From assembly GCA_025201375.1 (NCBI GenBank), contig JAIWZP010000104.1:1-21506 (forward strand): a stretch of DNA of 21,506 nt, read 5' to 3'. A program made the translations under genes and the position numbers. This DNA comes from Gongronella butleri (lineage: Eukaryota; Mucoromycota; Mucoromycetes; Mucorales; Cunninghamellaceae). Below, piece by piece: positions 1-9,792 of the stretch. Under the pieces are notes generated by a model. That model searched no databases, was not told the origin of the DNA, and was given only the letters and a program-made list of their open reading frames with translations. Position 1 is the first letter of the stretch, and every line of letters begins with the position of its first letter.

Positions 1-2110
1 AAATGACCCCGCAAGGCTAACTCGCCGAAAATTTGAAGCGATATCCCCACACCAAAGCGCTTTTGCCGCGTTTGACCACCGATTCATTTGAGATGAGTCA
101 CGTGTCGGAGCGCTCAGCCGTTGCCGCGGTATGAGACAAAATGCTGCTGATCGTACCCCGTTTACGCCTATGGAACTGGCGCTTCCTCAGAAACTTGCGC
201 ATCCTGTCTCAAATTTAGATTGGTTAATGGTAATCCTAATTCTTCAATGGTGTTAATGTTTTTCGCGAATCGGATCACTCAGTCCCGAGAAATCTCCAGA
301 TTTGCTTTTGCTAGTGAAATTCCAACACCAAACAGTCTTTTACGCGTTTCTCTCGAAGAGCCTAACCGCGTGATTCTAAATTTATACCAACGGATAATCA
401 ACCCAAAACTTCGATGATTCCATGTTTTTTCCAGCGATCGGTTCACTCAGTTGTGAGAAAAATGCATTTTTCATAAAATCAGAGCCAAAACAGGATCAAA
501 ACGGCCCCTCAAGGCTAACTCACCGAGAAATCGACGCGATATCCTCAAACCACAAGCGCTTTTACCGAGTTTATCCGCTGATTCATTTAAGGTGATTCAC
601 GCATCGGGGCGCTCAGACGTTGCCGCGGTATGAGACCGAATGCTGGTGATTTTACCCACTTTACGCCTATGAAACTGGCGCGTCTTCAGAAACTTGTTCA
701 TCTGGTCCCAAATTTGGACCAGTTGATGGTAGACCCAATTCTCCAATGGTGTTAAATTTTTTTCGCGAATCGGATCACTCAGTCCTGAGAAACCTCGAGA
801 TCGTATTTGCTAGTGAAAACGCGGCGTCAAAAATATTTTACGCGTTTCTCCCGATGAGCCTAACCGTACGGCGTCAAATTTAGACCAGTGGAAACATGAC
901 TAAAAATCCGAAGGTGTCCAGTTTTTTTTCAGAGATCGGATCACTCAGTCCTGAGAAAATGCATTTTTCGTAACGTCAGGGCCAAATCAGGATCAAAACA
1001 ACCCCTGGAGGCTAACTCACGAAGAACACGACGCGATGTCTCCAAACCACAAGCGCTTTCATCGCGTTTGCCCGCTGATGCATTTGATGTGAGTCACGCG
1101 TTGTGGCGCTCAGCCGTTGCCTTGTATAAGACCAAATAATGGTAGTTTTACCACCTTTATTCCTATGAAACATGCGCCTCATCAGAAACTTGCGCATCTG
1201 GTCCCAAATTTGGACCAGTTGATGGTAGACCCAATTCTCCAACGGTGTTAAATTTTTTCGCGAATTGGATAGCTCAGTCCTGAGAAACCTCGAGATTCGT
1301 GTTTGCTAGTGAAAATCCAGTGCCAAACAATATTTTACGCGTTTCTCCCGATGAGCTTGACCACATGGCGCCAAATGTAGACCAGTGGATACTCGACTCA
1401 AAGCTTCAATGACTTCAAGTTTTTCCAGTGATTGGATCACTCAGTCCCGAGAAAATGCATTTTGCATAAATTCAGGGCCAAAACACGGTCAAAATGATCC
1501 CTGAAGGCTAACTCGACGAGAACTCGACGCGATATCCCCAAACCACAAGCGCTTTACCGTGTTTGGCTGCTGATTCGTTTGAGGTGTCTTACGCGTCGGG
1601 GCGCTGAGCCGTTGCCGCGGTACGAGACCAAACGGTGGTGATTTTATCCCCTTTACGCCTATGAAACTGGCGCTTCCTCTGAAACTTGCTCATCTGGCCC
1701 AAAATTTGGACCAGTTAACGGTAAATCCAATTCATCAACGGTGTTAATTTTTTTTCGCGAATCGGATTACTCAGGCTCGAAAAATTTCGATATTCGTGTT
1801 TGCTAGTGAAACCCAGCGCCAAAATAATATTTTACGCGTTCCTCCCGATGAGGCTGACCGTATAGCTCCAAATTTAGACCAGTAGATACTCGACTCAAAC
1901 CTTCGATGATTCCAGGTTTTTCTAGAGATTGGATCACTCAGTCTGCATAAAGCATAAATTTAGGGCCAAAACAGGGACAAAACGATCCTTGAAGGCTTAC
2001 TCGCCGAGAACTCGACGCGATGTCCCAAAACTACGAGCGCTATTACCGCGTTTGCTCGCTGATTCATTTGAGGTGACTTACGCATCAGGGCGCTCGGCCG
2101 TTGCCGCTCG
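1..2110. repeat. Satellite-like tandem array, unit about 497 bp
   Basis: The same long sequence recurs about 4.2 times head to tail. A landmark GGCTWACTC followed by a CGAGAA-like block starts at 15, 513, 1010, 1506 and 1994, giving spacings of 498, 497, 496 and 488. The copies are clearly diverged by substitutions and small indels. Inside each unit a second landmark (GATCGG-TCACTCAG, e.g. near 276 and 444) occurs twice about 168 bp apart, each time after a CAAATTTAGACC-like block, so the unit carries an internal duplication. The last copy loses similarity near 2107-2110, after CGTTGCCGC. No long open reading frame is shared between copies. The left end lies outside the window, so the array length is unknown. 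It could be a pericentromeric or subtelomeric satellite or a dispersed minisatellite; the sequence does not decide. Confidence 0.9.
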
Positions 2111-2569
2111 CCGAGAAACGGGCAATTACAGTAAGCCATGGATGCTGTTTTCTTTTGTCGTTTGTCGATGAATTTACACGTTATAGCCAGCCCATTATTT
2201 CAAAGCGTGTCTTGTCGCAATGCTGCATACATGACGACACAAGGAACTTAGTGTTAGACTAGCCACGGCGGATCATCGTCGCGTAAAATTAAAAAAAAAG
2301 CACCTTTTCATCTTGAATTGGGTCAAAAAGTGTTTCCCCCCAACACCTGTTGTGCCTTGAATTCCGCCCGCCAGCCCTGCCTGCAAAGTGTGTCCAGTGG
2401 TCTCTGAATTTTGCGCCCAGCGCGTCTTTTTAGTCAAGAAAAGCATGAAATGGATCGTTTTTATTCGAAATGCAAGGGGGGAATCGAGGCTATGGAGTGC
2501 GAGGAGGAGGCCGCGCAATGGCGCATCCTCAAGCAAATAAAAAAAAAGGGAAGGGGACACAAAGGAAGA
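2111..2569. other. Spacer between satellite array and INTS11 3' end
   Basis: About 460 bp with no supported gene. It holds the presumed 3' untranslated and termination region of the minus-strand INTS11-like gene (an A-rich stretch at 2536-2548 on the plus strand) and unique sequence adjoining the array. Short open frames here show no composition or motif suggesting a protein. Confidence 0.6.
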
Positions 2570-4712
2570 TCATTGGCAGTGTTGTGGGCCCATGACGCCT
2601 GCGAGGACGTTTGTGACGATGCCTAGGACAAAGTCGGCGTGTTCCTGGTCGTCGTAGAGCGGCCATTTGAGGTGGATCTGGTGTGCATTTTCGTCTGCGG
2701 GGGTGATGGACACGTTGCCGGCCTTGATTTCCATGCCGCGATGCTCCAATTTGAGCGTGGCGTAGGATGTGCCAAGGATGCCGTGCGACAGGCCGAGGTA
2801 CATGGCGTCAAAGGGCGACGACGGGCACCATGCGCCTCCTGGGGCGAAGATCAAGGGGTCGTACTCACGGACGGCCATGAGTGTGCATCGTGGACGGCGA
2901 TCTGCGACATTTTGATCGTTTTCGTCGAGAATATGTAAAGGATCGCTTGCTCCCTTGCGCAGCAACTGCTTGTATTCGTTGTGCGAGATGAGCTCGACAT
3001 CGGAGCCATTTTCATTGGGGCGGACGAGGAGCACGCCCTGGGCATTGACGCGCAAGCCTTTCTTTTGGGTATTGATGGTGCTGATGGTCGAGATGGTCGT
3101 GCTATTTGAATTGGTGGCGGCAAGTTGTGCCTTTTGGTGCCATTGGTTCTTTTGGTGCTCGTTGATGGCGGCATTGAGGAGCTGGAGGCTCATTCTGCCG
3201 CGTACAAGGCCACGCGACTGCAATTCGATGGTTTCGCCGTTGGCTGGGTAAAGACACGGGACGCCAATGTCTGTTTTCACCTGTTCTGCGAGGAATTGCA
3301 TCTGATGGAGTTCGCCGTGGACGAGGACGACGTGGCGCGGCTCGCAATTGCGAATGAGCTGCATGATGCCCTTTGCGTCTGCGTGGGCACTGAACGACAA
3401 GTTGCGGACCTGCAAATTGACAGGCACGCGGCGGCCGTCGATCTGGACCTCTTCTGCACCGCGAAGGACCTGGTGGCCAATGGTGCCTGCGACACAAAAG
3501 CCGGGCATGATGATCATGTTTTTCGGGTCGGGGGCGATTTTCCCAAAGATTTCGAGCGATGTGCCCTGATGGAGCATGCCTGGGGTAGCAAAGACGACAA
3601 AGGGACCAGGATGGTTGATGGTGCCACGCTGCCATGCCTGGATGTGCTTGAAATCAAACATGTTGCGCTCGACAAAGGTGGTGCGGATCTTTTGCGATGA
3701 CCAATTGATGAATAATTTGTAGTATTCGTTGGCGCGCGACGTGAGACCCGTGGAAAAGTACACGGGCACCTTGAGGTCCATGCGATCCCAATAGGAGTCG
3801 ATGAGAATGCACAATTCCTGCGCGCGACCCAGCGCAAAGCATGGAATGAGCACTTTTCCGCCGCCCAACACGCAATCGTGCACTTTTTTTAAAAAGTCGC
3901 GTTCGCGTGATCGCTTTGAATCGCGGATCGTGGTGCCGTATGTGCTTTCGGTGATCAAGACGTCCGGCCGCACCTTGTCAATCCATGCCGCGCCTAGGTG
4001 CTGATCGGCCGTCATGTTGAAATCGCCCGTGTACACAATGGACTCGGTGCCCACACGCACGTGGAACATGCCTGCGCCAAGCACATGCCCCGCATAATAC
4101 ACTTTGATCTCGAAATCCTTGTCCTTGTCCACGTACACGCTCTGGTGCAATTGCATCCCCGTCACTTTGCTCATGCACTTTTTGATTTGCGCACTCGTGA
4201 ACGACGGTGTGCCCGCGGCCGCCTGTCGTGGCGACACCTTGACAAAGTCCTCGAGAAGGATCGGACAGATCGCTTTTGTGGGGTGTGTCATGTAAATCGG
4301 TCCATCGTAGCCCAATTCCTCGGTAAAATATGGCAAAGCACCGCAATGGTCCAAGTGAAAGTGCGACACAATCACACAGTCCACGACACGCGTGAAATTG
4401 CCCGTTCGCGAGATGAAGCTAAAGTCCGGGAAGCGTCGATGATCGTGGAAACCCATGTGGAAACCTAAAAAATGCGAAAAGCAAGAAGAAAAATGCATGA
4501 GTGGCCCGCCCGCGCCTTCCCCGTTGGTTGAAACTTGCCACAATCAAGCATGATATTCTTGCCGCCCATGGATACCAAGATACAGCTGCGGCCCACGTCT
4601 TGTCCTGAAAAAAAAAAAAAAAAAAAAAAAAAACGACGATTTAGAAACGAAAACGACGCGATCGGTTGCCCCTCGTCTTACCGGCTCCAAGAGGAGTGAT
4701 TTTAATCGCCAT
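2570..4712 (-). CDS. INTS11: INTS11-like metallo-beta-lactamase/beta-CASP RNA endonuclease
   Basis: Catalytic 3'-end endonuclease of the Integrator complex, a nuclear paralogue of CPSF73. Three exons: 4712-4682, 4604-4539 and 4464-2570, encoding 663 aa (human about 600). The start ATG at 4712 gives [20 protein letters not shown], the conserved family N-terminus. Visible motifs are HFHLDH (residues 67-72), AGHVLG (His about 149), GDFNMT (Asp about 170), ESTYGTT (about 195), the beta-CASP region, SAHADAKG (His about 383) and VHGE (His about 405), so all zinc and catalytic motifs are present. [10 protein letters not shown], the D/RRFPDFS block and [17 protein letters not shown] favour INTS11 over CPSF73. 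Intron 1 (4605-4681) is GT-AG with a long T run. Intron 2 (4465-4538) starts GCAAGT, a GC-AG intron, and is needed to give DCG-FHMGF in frame. The gene shares a 211-bp divergent upstream region with the GGTase-I beta gene. The C-terminal third is less conserved. Confidence 0.93.
4465..4538 (-). other. GC-AG intron in INTS11-like gene
   Basis: On the minus strand the exon ends GATTGTG and the intron begins GCAAGT and ends TTTTTTAG, 74 nt long. Splicing joins Asp-Cys-Gly to Phe-His-Met-Gly-Phe, matching the family's LDCG-x-HMGF block. The only nearby GT (three bases inside) would shift the frame. GCAAGT is the usual strong form of a GC donor. Confidence 0.85.
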
Positions 4713-4923
4713 TCTTTATCGAGTCGTGAAAAAAAAGGACGGTGGGGGGCGTGATGTAGCTGAATTGAGCAAGGATCAAGCAAAAGCAAGAAAAAAAAAT
4801 AAAATAAAAAGATTGAACACGAGGAAGAGGAACGCGCAAAGGCCTCGCCCTTTTATTTTGCCCCCAAAAGGATGGCGGACTTTTAATGCACCTCTTTTCC
4901 TTCCCTCCACCCCTTTTGTCACC
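4713..4923. promoter_or_regulatory. Divergent promoter region, INTS11-like / GGTase-I beta
   Basis: A 211-bp gap lies between the start codons of two head-to-head genes and must contain both 5' untranslated regions and core promoters. It is A/T rich with A runs (about 4729-4736, 4791-4808) and pyrimidine-rich blocks just before the plus-strand start (CTTTTCCTTCCCTCCACC, then ACC-ATG). No TATA box is convincing. Confidence 0.6.
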
Positions 4924-6412
4924 ATGGGCGACCAGTTGAACCGAGAAAAGCACGTCAAATACTTTACGAGCCACCTGCATATGCTGCCGAGCGCGTACAC
5001 AGAGACAGAGACCAACAGGTAGGAAGGGAAAGCAACAAAAATAAAAAAAATAAAAATGACATGTTTTTAATTTTTTATTAGAATGACGCTGGCATTCTTC
5101 TGTTTAGGCGGCCTTGCTATGCTGGGTGCCCTGGACGCGAGCGTGACAGAGCAAAACAAACAGGACTGGATCGACTGGATCTATGCGCAACAAATTCGCC
5201 CCAGTGACGATGGAAAGAGTAGGAAAAATGAAGCAAATGGCGCCCTTTTTATGCTTTTTTTTTTCGCTCACCTCTTTTTTTTTTTTTTTTTTTGTAGATA
5301 CCGCGCATGCCGGGTTTCGAGGGAGCAGCTGGTCAGGGCGCGCATTTGACCCGCAATCGGTACGAGAAGTGGCCTTTTATTTTTACATTAAATTCACCTG
5401 TTTCTGTCTTTTTTTTTTTTTTTTTGCCAGTCCACGTGCGAATATCAGCCGCACGACTCGAGCCACATTGCCAGCACATACACGGCGCTTCTGAATCTTG
5501 CGTTGCTGGGCGACGATTTTGCACGCGTCGATCGTAGCGCGATTGTGGCCGGTCTGCGCCACCTGCAACAAGACGACGGCAGCATTGCGCCTACCTATGG
5601 CAGCATGGAGCGTGATGCGCGCTTTATCTTTTGTGCCGCGGCCATCAGCTACATTCTCAATGATTGGTCGGGCTTGGACATTGAAAAGACGGTCGCTTAC
5701 CTACGGTCATTGCAGGTAAAAAAAAATTAAAAAAACCGAAAAAAAAAGAGAGAGAGAGAAATGACTTAATTCGTTCTCTAGTCGTATGAATACGCCATTG
5801 GGCAGTGCCCTGGCGAGGAGGGCCATGGTGGGTCCACTTTTTGTGGCGTTGCCGCGCTCGGTCTCATGGGCCGCCTAGACGACGGTCTCGTCAACCGCGA
5901 CATGCTGGTCAAATGGGGCCTGGAGCGCCAGTCCACGGGCTTCCAGGGCAGGCCCAACAAGCAGCCCGATACCTGCTACTGCTTTTGGATTGGCGGCAGC
6001 CTTGATGTAAATGGAAAAACGGCCATAAACTCACACCATGTAGGCTCATTTTTTTTTTTTTATTTTCTGACGCGTTAGATCCTGCAATCGTTTGATTTGG
6101 TCAACCACGAGAACCTTCGTGCCTTTTTGATGACGACTGAGACGCGCATGGGCGGCTTTGGCAAGGATGCGACATCGTACCCTGGTAAAACTACAATGAA
6201 ACAATGGAAAATTCAAATATTTTAAGACGAAACGCGCTGACCGACGCGTTTTTATTGCTTTTTTGGTGGTAGATCTGCTTCATTCCTACATGGGCCTTGC
6301 CGCCATGTCGTTGCTTGGCGAGCCGGGGGTGCAGCCCATGTTCTCGTCGCTCAATTGCCCCATGATTGCGTTGGAAAGCATGAAAAAGAACAGCGTGTAC
6401 TGGAAAAAATAG
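4924..6412 (+). CDS. PGGT1B: Protein geranylgeranyltransferase type I, beta subunit
   Basis: Catalytic beta subunit (yeast CDC43 type) that pairs with the shared FTase/GGTase-I alpha subunit and attaches geranylgeranyl to CaaX proteins such as Rho-family GTPases in the cytosol. Seven exons: 4924-5018, 5082-5218, 5298-5359, 5431-5715, 5782-6006, 6079-6184 and 6273-6412, encoding 349 aa, near the family length. The prenyltransferase alpha/alpha-barrel repeats are visible (HDSSHIASTYTALLNLALLG; GLRHLQQDDGS; GHGGSTFCGVAALGLMG; RMGGFGKDATSYPD). Zinc ligands expected for the family are present: Asp256 and Cys258 in QPDTCYCFW, and His307 in DLLHSYMGL. GFRGSS and GFQGRPNK are typical of GGTase-I beta rather than FTase beta. 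All introns are GT-AG, 63-88 bp. Introns 5 and 6 carry TGACGCGT/CGACGCGT close to the acceptor. A candidate AATAAA lies near 6428. Confidence 0.93.
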
Positions 6413-6441
6413 ACAATCTCTTTTACAAAATAAAAAAATGA

Positions 6442-6531
6442 GGCTCTCAATGGGGGCCCATTGGACGGACGCAGCTCAGGGATAGGCCCCGCACATCACG
6501 TTCTCACTCTCAATGAACCTCATTGGGAGCC
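6442..6531 (+). repeat. Inverted repeats in the GGTase-I beta 3' region
   Basis: CAATGGG-GG-CCCATTG (6448-6463) is a perfect 7-bp palindrome with a 2-bp spacer. A larger pair, GGCTCTCAATG (6442-6452) and CATTGGGAGCC (6521-6531), is complementary over 11 bp allowing one G-U pair in RNA. They begin 30-40 bp past the stop codon, so a 3' untranslated hairpin is possible; function is unknown. Confidence 0.6.
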
Positions 6532-6783
6532 CACCTGCTCAATTCATGCTCTGCTAGGCAGCCCAATTTGGCGGGTGTGAAACTTGTGGATTTATTTCGC
6601 TCTCTTTTCTTGCCTCTTTGTTCATTTTTTTTCCTCTTACATTTGTAGCGATCCCTTTTGAGAGCTCGCTCATTGCGCCATCACACCCCCTTTCTTATTT
6701 ATTTTGTAAATCTCACGCCCGCGGCCTTGCATTTGATTCCATTCTGTGCACACCCACCTGATCCAATTGGCCGTCTGCACAGC

Positions 6784-6837
6784 ATACACACTCGCACACT
6801 CGCACACACGCACACACGCACACACACACGCACACAA
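6784..6837. repeat. CA-rich microsatellite
   Basis: Imperfect (CA)n interrupted by CG and CT steps, about 54 bp, in the intergenic region upstream of LARP1. Confidence 0.8.
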
Positions 6838-7092
6838 AACATACGCTCTCATTGCGAAAAAAAAGCCTTTGGATCGCCCACATCTTTTTTGCTTTTTTTT
6901 TTTCCACAGACACCCTGTAGAACAAAGAGACCTTGTTTTTTTTATTTCCCACTTTTTCTTGACGACCCAATTTACGCCCAATTCATTGCGCCACCCCCAC
7001 ACAACCTTGTGAAATTGTAAAAAAAAAAAAAGACGCCTAGATTCCCGCCCGCCTATTGTTTATTAGTATTTTTTGAAAAATCTCAAGCAACC

Positions 7093-9792
7093 ATGAGCCA
7101 GACAACAAGCGGCGACAAGCCCGTCAACACGACGACATCATCCGGCTCCCCGCCTCTTGCCGACACGGGCGCGACGCATAAAGATCAGCAGCAGCAGCAG
7201 CAGCAGCGGCCGTCGTCGCCGCCAAAGGAGAACCCGTGGAAGGTGCGCGATACCCCGGCCGCCATGAAAATATCCGACGTGTTACACGACAAACAAGGCA
7301 AGCAAAACGGGGTCGGAGTGTGGGCAAAAGGAGGCCAAAATGACTAAAAAAAAAGCATTTGCTTTGTCCTCTCTCTCTCTTTTTAGATGAAGAAACTTGG
7401 CCCGCGCCGAACCAAATCACGTCAGAGGACAAAAAGGAGCCCAAGAAGGAGAAAACGAACAGCAGCAATGGCAAGGGCAAAGGTAAAAAAAAAAATTAAA
7501 AAATTAAAAAAAATTTTTTTTTCAATCTGAGTGCCGAGCTGCATGAATTTTTTGTGGAGGCACGAGCGCAAGCTCCGATTTCCTCACCCAATTTTTTTTT
7601 TTTTTGGCTTTAGGCCGTGCTCAATGGAAGCCATTGACGCCCACGATCACGCACTCAACGCCAGCACCTGGCAAGGACAAGAAACCCAGGGCCAACAAAC
7701 GCAAAACGGGGGACAATGGCAAAAAAAAGGGCGACGACAAGGCCAAGGTGGCCGCGCCGCCATCGCAAGCGGGCATCAAGGGCAAGCCGGTGTCGCCCAC
7801 GGCCAAAGCAGCGCAGGCGCCGGCGTCGGACGAAGCTAAAGGCACCAAAACGGCCAAAGGCGGCAAAAAGACATCACACAGCAAGGCCAATGGTCAGGAG
7901 CACACGCAAAGGGACGCATCGAACGCGTCCCAGCAACCAGGACCGGCAGTGAGTACGGCCGGTGGCGGCTCCGCACGCCGGAAATCTTCCAAGCCGGCCA
8001 TTCAACAAGACCGCCGCCGGTCTTCTTATTACGCGCCCGTCGTCCCCGTCATGTACCCCCCTTATTATGTCATGATGGACGTCGAGACCATCAAGGGGTA
8101 CATTCTCCAGCAAATGTAAGCACACACTTGCACGTGAAAATCAGGGCGGGCGACAAACCAATGCCTTTTTTTTTTTTTTTTTTGCCTTTTAGCGATTATT
8201 ACTTTAGCATTGACAATCTGTGCAAGGATATGTTCCTCCGCAGCAAGGTAAGCACCAAGAGAGAGTATAAAAAAAAAAAGAGGGACGCGTCACAAGCTTG
8301 ATTTTCTTCAAATTTTTAGATGGACACGGCTGGTTTTGTGGATCTTGGTGTGCTTGCCGACTTTAATCGGATCAAGCAATGGACAAATCATGTGCCGCTG
8401 CTCAAGCAGGCGTTGCTTCCGAGTCAAGTGGTCGAAGTACAAGGTGATCTTGTGCGGAAACGAGAAGGTTGGGAGCAATGGGTGTTGCCCAATGCCCCCG
8501 TACACGAGCCAGCACGCCGACATCAAGGTGCAACAGCTGATGCAACCGACACACATCATACTGGGAGCATTGAACATGATGTTGGAGGCAGAGGAACCGG
8601 GCGCCACCCTCATGACACCCGTGACGCTCAAAACACTCAAAACGCCCATAATGATGACGACGACGACGACGTTTTTGCCTTGGACGAGGAATTGAGCCAC
8701 GTGACACTTGCCAGTGCGAATGCCGGCGATGACGACAATGATGACGGCATGGATGATGACGAGGACGTGGATGAGGACGCCATTGCAAGGATCATGCTCT
8801 TTACCCAGGGCCGGAAAACCGGCGGAAGCAACAGCGGCAGTCAAAACGCACATCCCCGAAAGCCATCCATGGTGTCCGGCTCATGGGGGGAGCATCTGGA
8901 CGTGATCAATGACGGATTGAGGCAATTCGAGGCAAAAGGCGCTGCACCACGTGACTTTGAAAGGTAAAAACGACGCGTCAAAAAAATAAGCACGCGCAAT
9001 TGACGCGTAAAAAAAAGAAAAACATGCGATTGACCCGTTCTTTTTTCTTTTTTTTTTGAACAGCATGATGCGTTTTTATCCTGCGCAGCCGAGGGGTGTG
9101 GTGCAATCCAACGTTGGCTGGGTCTTTGGTGAGCAGCCATATCATTACAATGATATGGACGTGTACGGCAGCAGTGTCGGTAGTGTTGGCTCGTTTGTTG
9201 GCAGCTTTGAATCGCTGCCGCGCTTCCAGCACCCGAGCCACTCGCTGCTAGAGAACAGAGGCTTTGTCCAACAAAAATATTACAAATATCATGCACGAGC
9301 CCTTCGCGAGCGCAAACGATTAGGCATTGGTCTCTCGCATGAAATGAACACGTAAGAAAAAAAGAAAAAAAAAAGCGCGCTTTGACGCGCTTTGACGCGT
9401 TTTCCGTATTTTTTTTTCTCTTTAGACTCTTTTGGTTCTGGTGCCACTTTTTGCGCGATCACTACAATCGCAAGATGTACAAGGAATTCAAGCGTCTTGC
9501 GCTGGAGGATGCCAAGCATGGCTATAGGTACGGCATGGAATGCTTGTTTCGCTTTTATTCGTACGGGCTGGAAAAGAAATTCCGTCGCGCGGTCTATGAC
9601 GATTTCGAGACCATGACGCTGGCTGACTATGAAGACGGGCAATTGTATGGCTTGGAAAAGTATTGGGCATACCACCACTATCGCAAGGACAAGGCCAGCC
9701 GGCCACTGGACAAAAAGGACAAATTAGCAACATTGATGCAAAAGTACAAGACATTGGCCGATTTCAGACGTGACTCACCTGGCAACACTTAG
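7093..9792 (+). CDS. LARP1: LARP1-like La-domain and DM15 RNA-binding protein
   Basis: Cytoplasmic RNA-binding protein of the LARP1 family, which in animals binds the cap and 5'TOP mRNAs and couples TORC1 to ribosomal-protein mRNA translation. Seven exons: 7093-7297, 7387-7482, 7614-8115, 8193-8247, 8320-8963, 9064-9351 and 9426-9792, encoding 718 aa. Domains: a Q-rich, disordered N-terminus; a Trp-containing EETWPAPN block; a Lys-rich linker; the La motif (about 253-345), with [17 protein letters not shown], then [17 protein letters not shown]; an acidic stretch (about 394-437); and a C-terminal DM15 region (about 501-718), with [62 protein letters not shown] and [13 protein letters not shown]. 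Both ends of the LARP1 architecture are present. Intron 1 is GC-AG. The stop overlaps that of the convergent EF-hand gene. Whether it controls TOP mRNAs in this organism is inference. Confidence 0.92.
7187..7207 (+). repeat. CAG microsatellite coding for poly-Gln
   Basis: Seven CAG triplets in LARP1 exon 1 encode seven Gln residues, a likely length-variable site in the disordered N-terminus. Confidence 0.9.
7298..7386 (+). other. GC-AG intron in LARP1-like gene
   Basis: Exon 1 ends ...GACAAACAAG and the intron begins GCAAGC and ends CTCTTTTTAG (89 bp). The next exon (ATGAAGAAACTTGGCC) must be read after one carried base to give [10 protein letters not shown] found no GT donor nearby with the needed phase that avoids a stop, while the GC donor fits exactly. 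Reading through gives a premature stop at 7345. Confidence 0.75.

Larger units (their letters stand above)
6413..7092. other. Intergenic region, GGTase-I beta 3' end to LARP1 promoter
   Basis: 680 bp without a gene. The left part holds an AATAAA-like signal (about 6428) and two inverted repeats (6448-6463; 6442-6452 with 6521-6531). The middle has a CA-rich microsatellite (about 6784-6837). The right part is pyrimidine-rich with long T and A runs (e.g. 7018-7031) leading to the LARP1 start context CAACC-ATG. Open frames across the CA/T-rich part are low-complexity artefacts. Confidence 0.6.

Noticed and set aside
1..2110. CRISPR or coding tandem repeat interpretation of the left array.
   Set aside because: Units are about 497 bp with no short direct repeat and unique spacer pattern, and frames are broken differently in each copy.
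2639..4468. Several plus-strand open frames of 98-191 codons.
   Set aside because: They lie opposite the INTS11-like gene, lack conserved motifs and have the composition of antisense reading.
4465..4543. A start Met at 4543 for the INTS11-like protein, giving an N-terminus read through intron 2.
   Set aside because: It lacks the conserved [12 protein letters not shown] segment, which is present upstream in exons 1-2 and joins in frame.
6658..7020. 120-codon plus-strand open frame in the LARP1 upstream region.
   Set aside because: It is a translation of a CA microsatellite and T runs.
7531..7952. Alternative plus-strand frames of 78-102 codons in LARP1 exon 3.
   Set aside because: They are out-of-frame readings of the Lys/Ala-rich linker and disagree with splice phase.
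8308..8853. Minus-strand open frame of 181 codons over LARP1 exon 5.
   Set aside because: It is antisense to the La motif and acidic stretch, with no domain signature.
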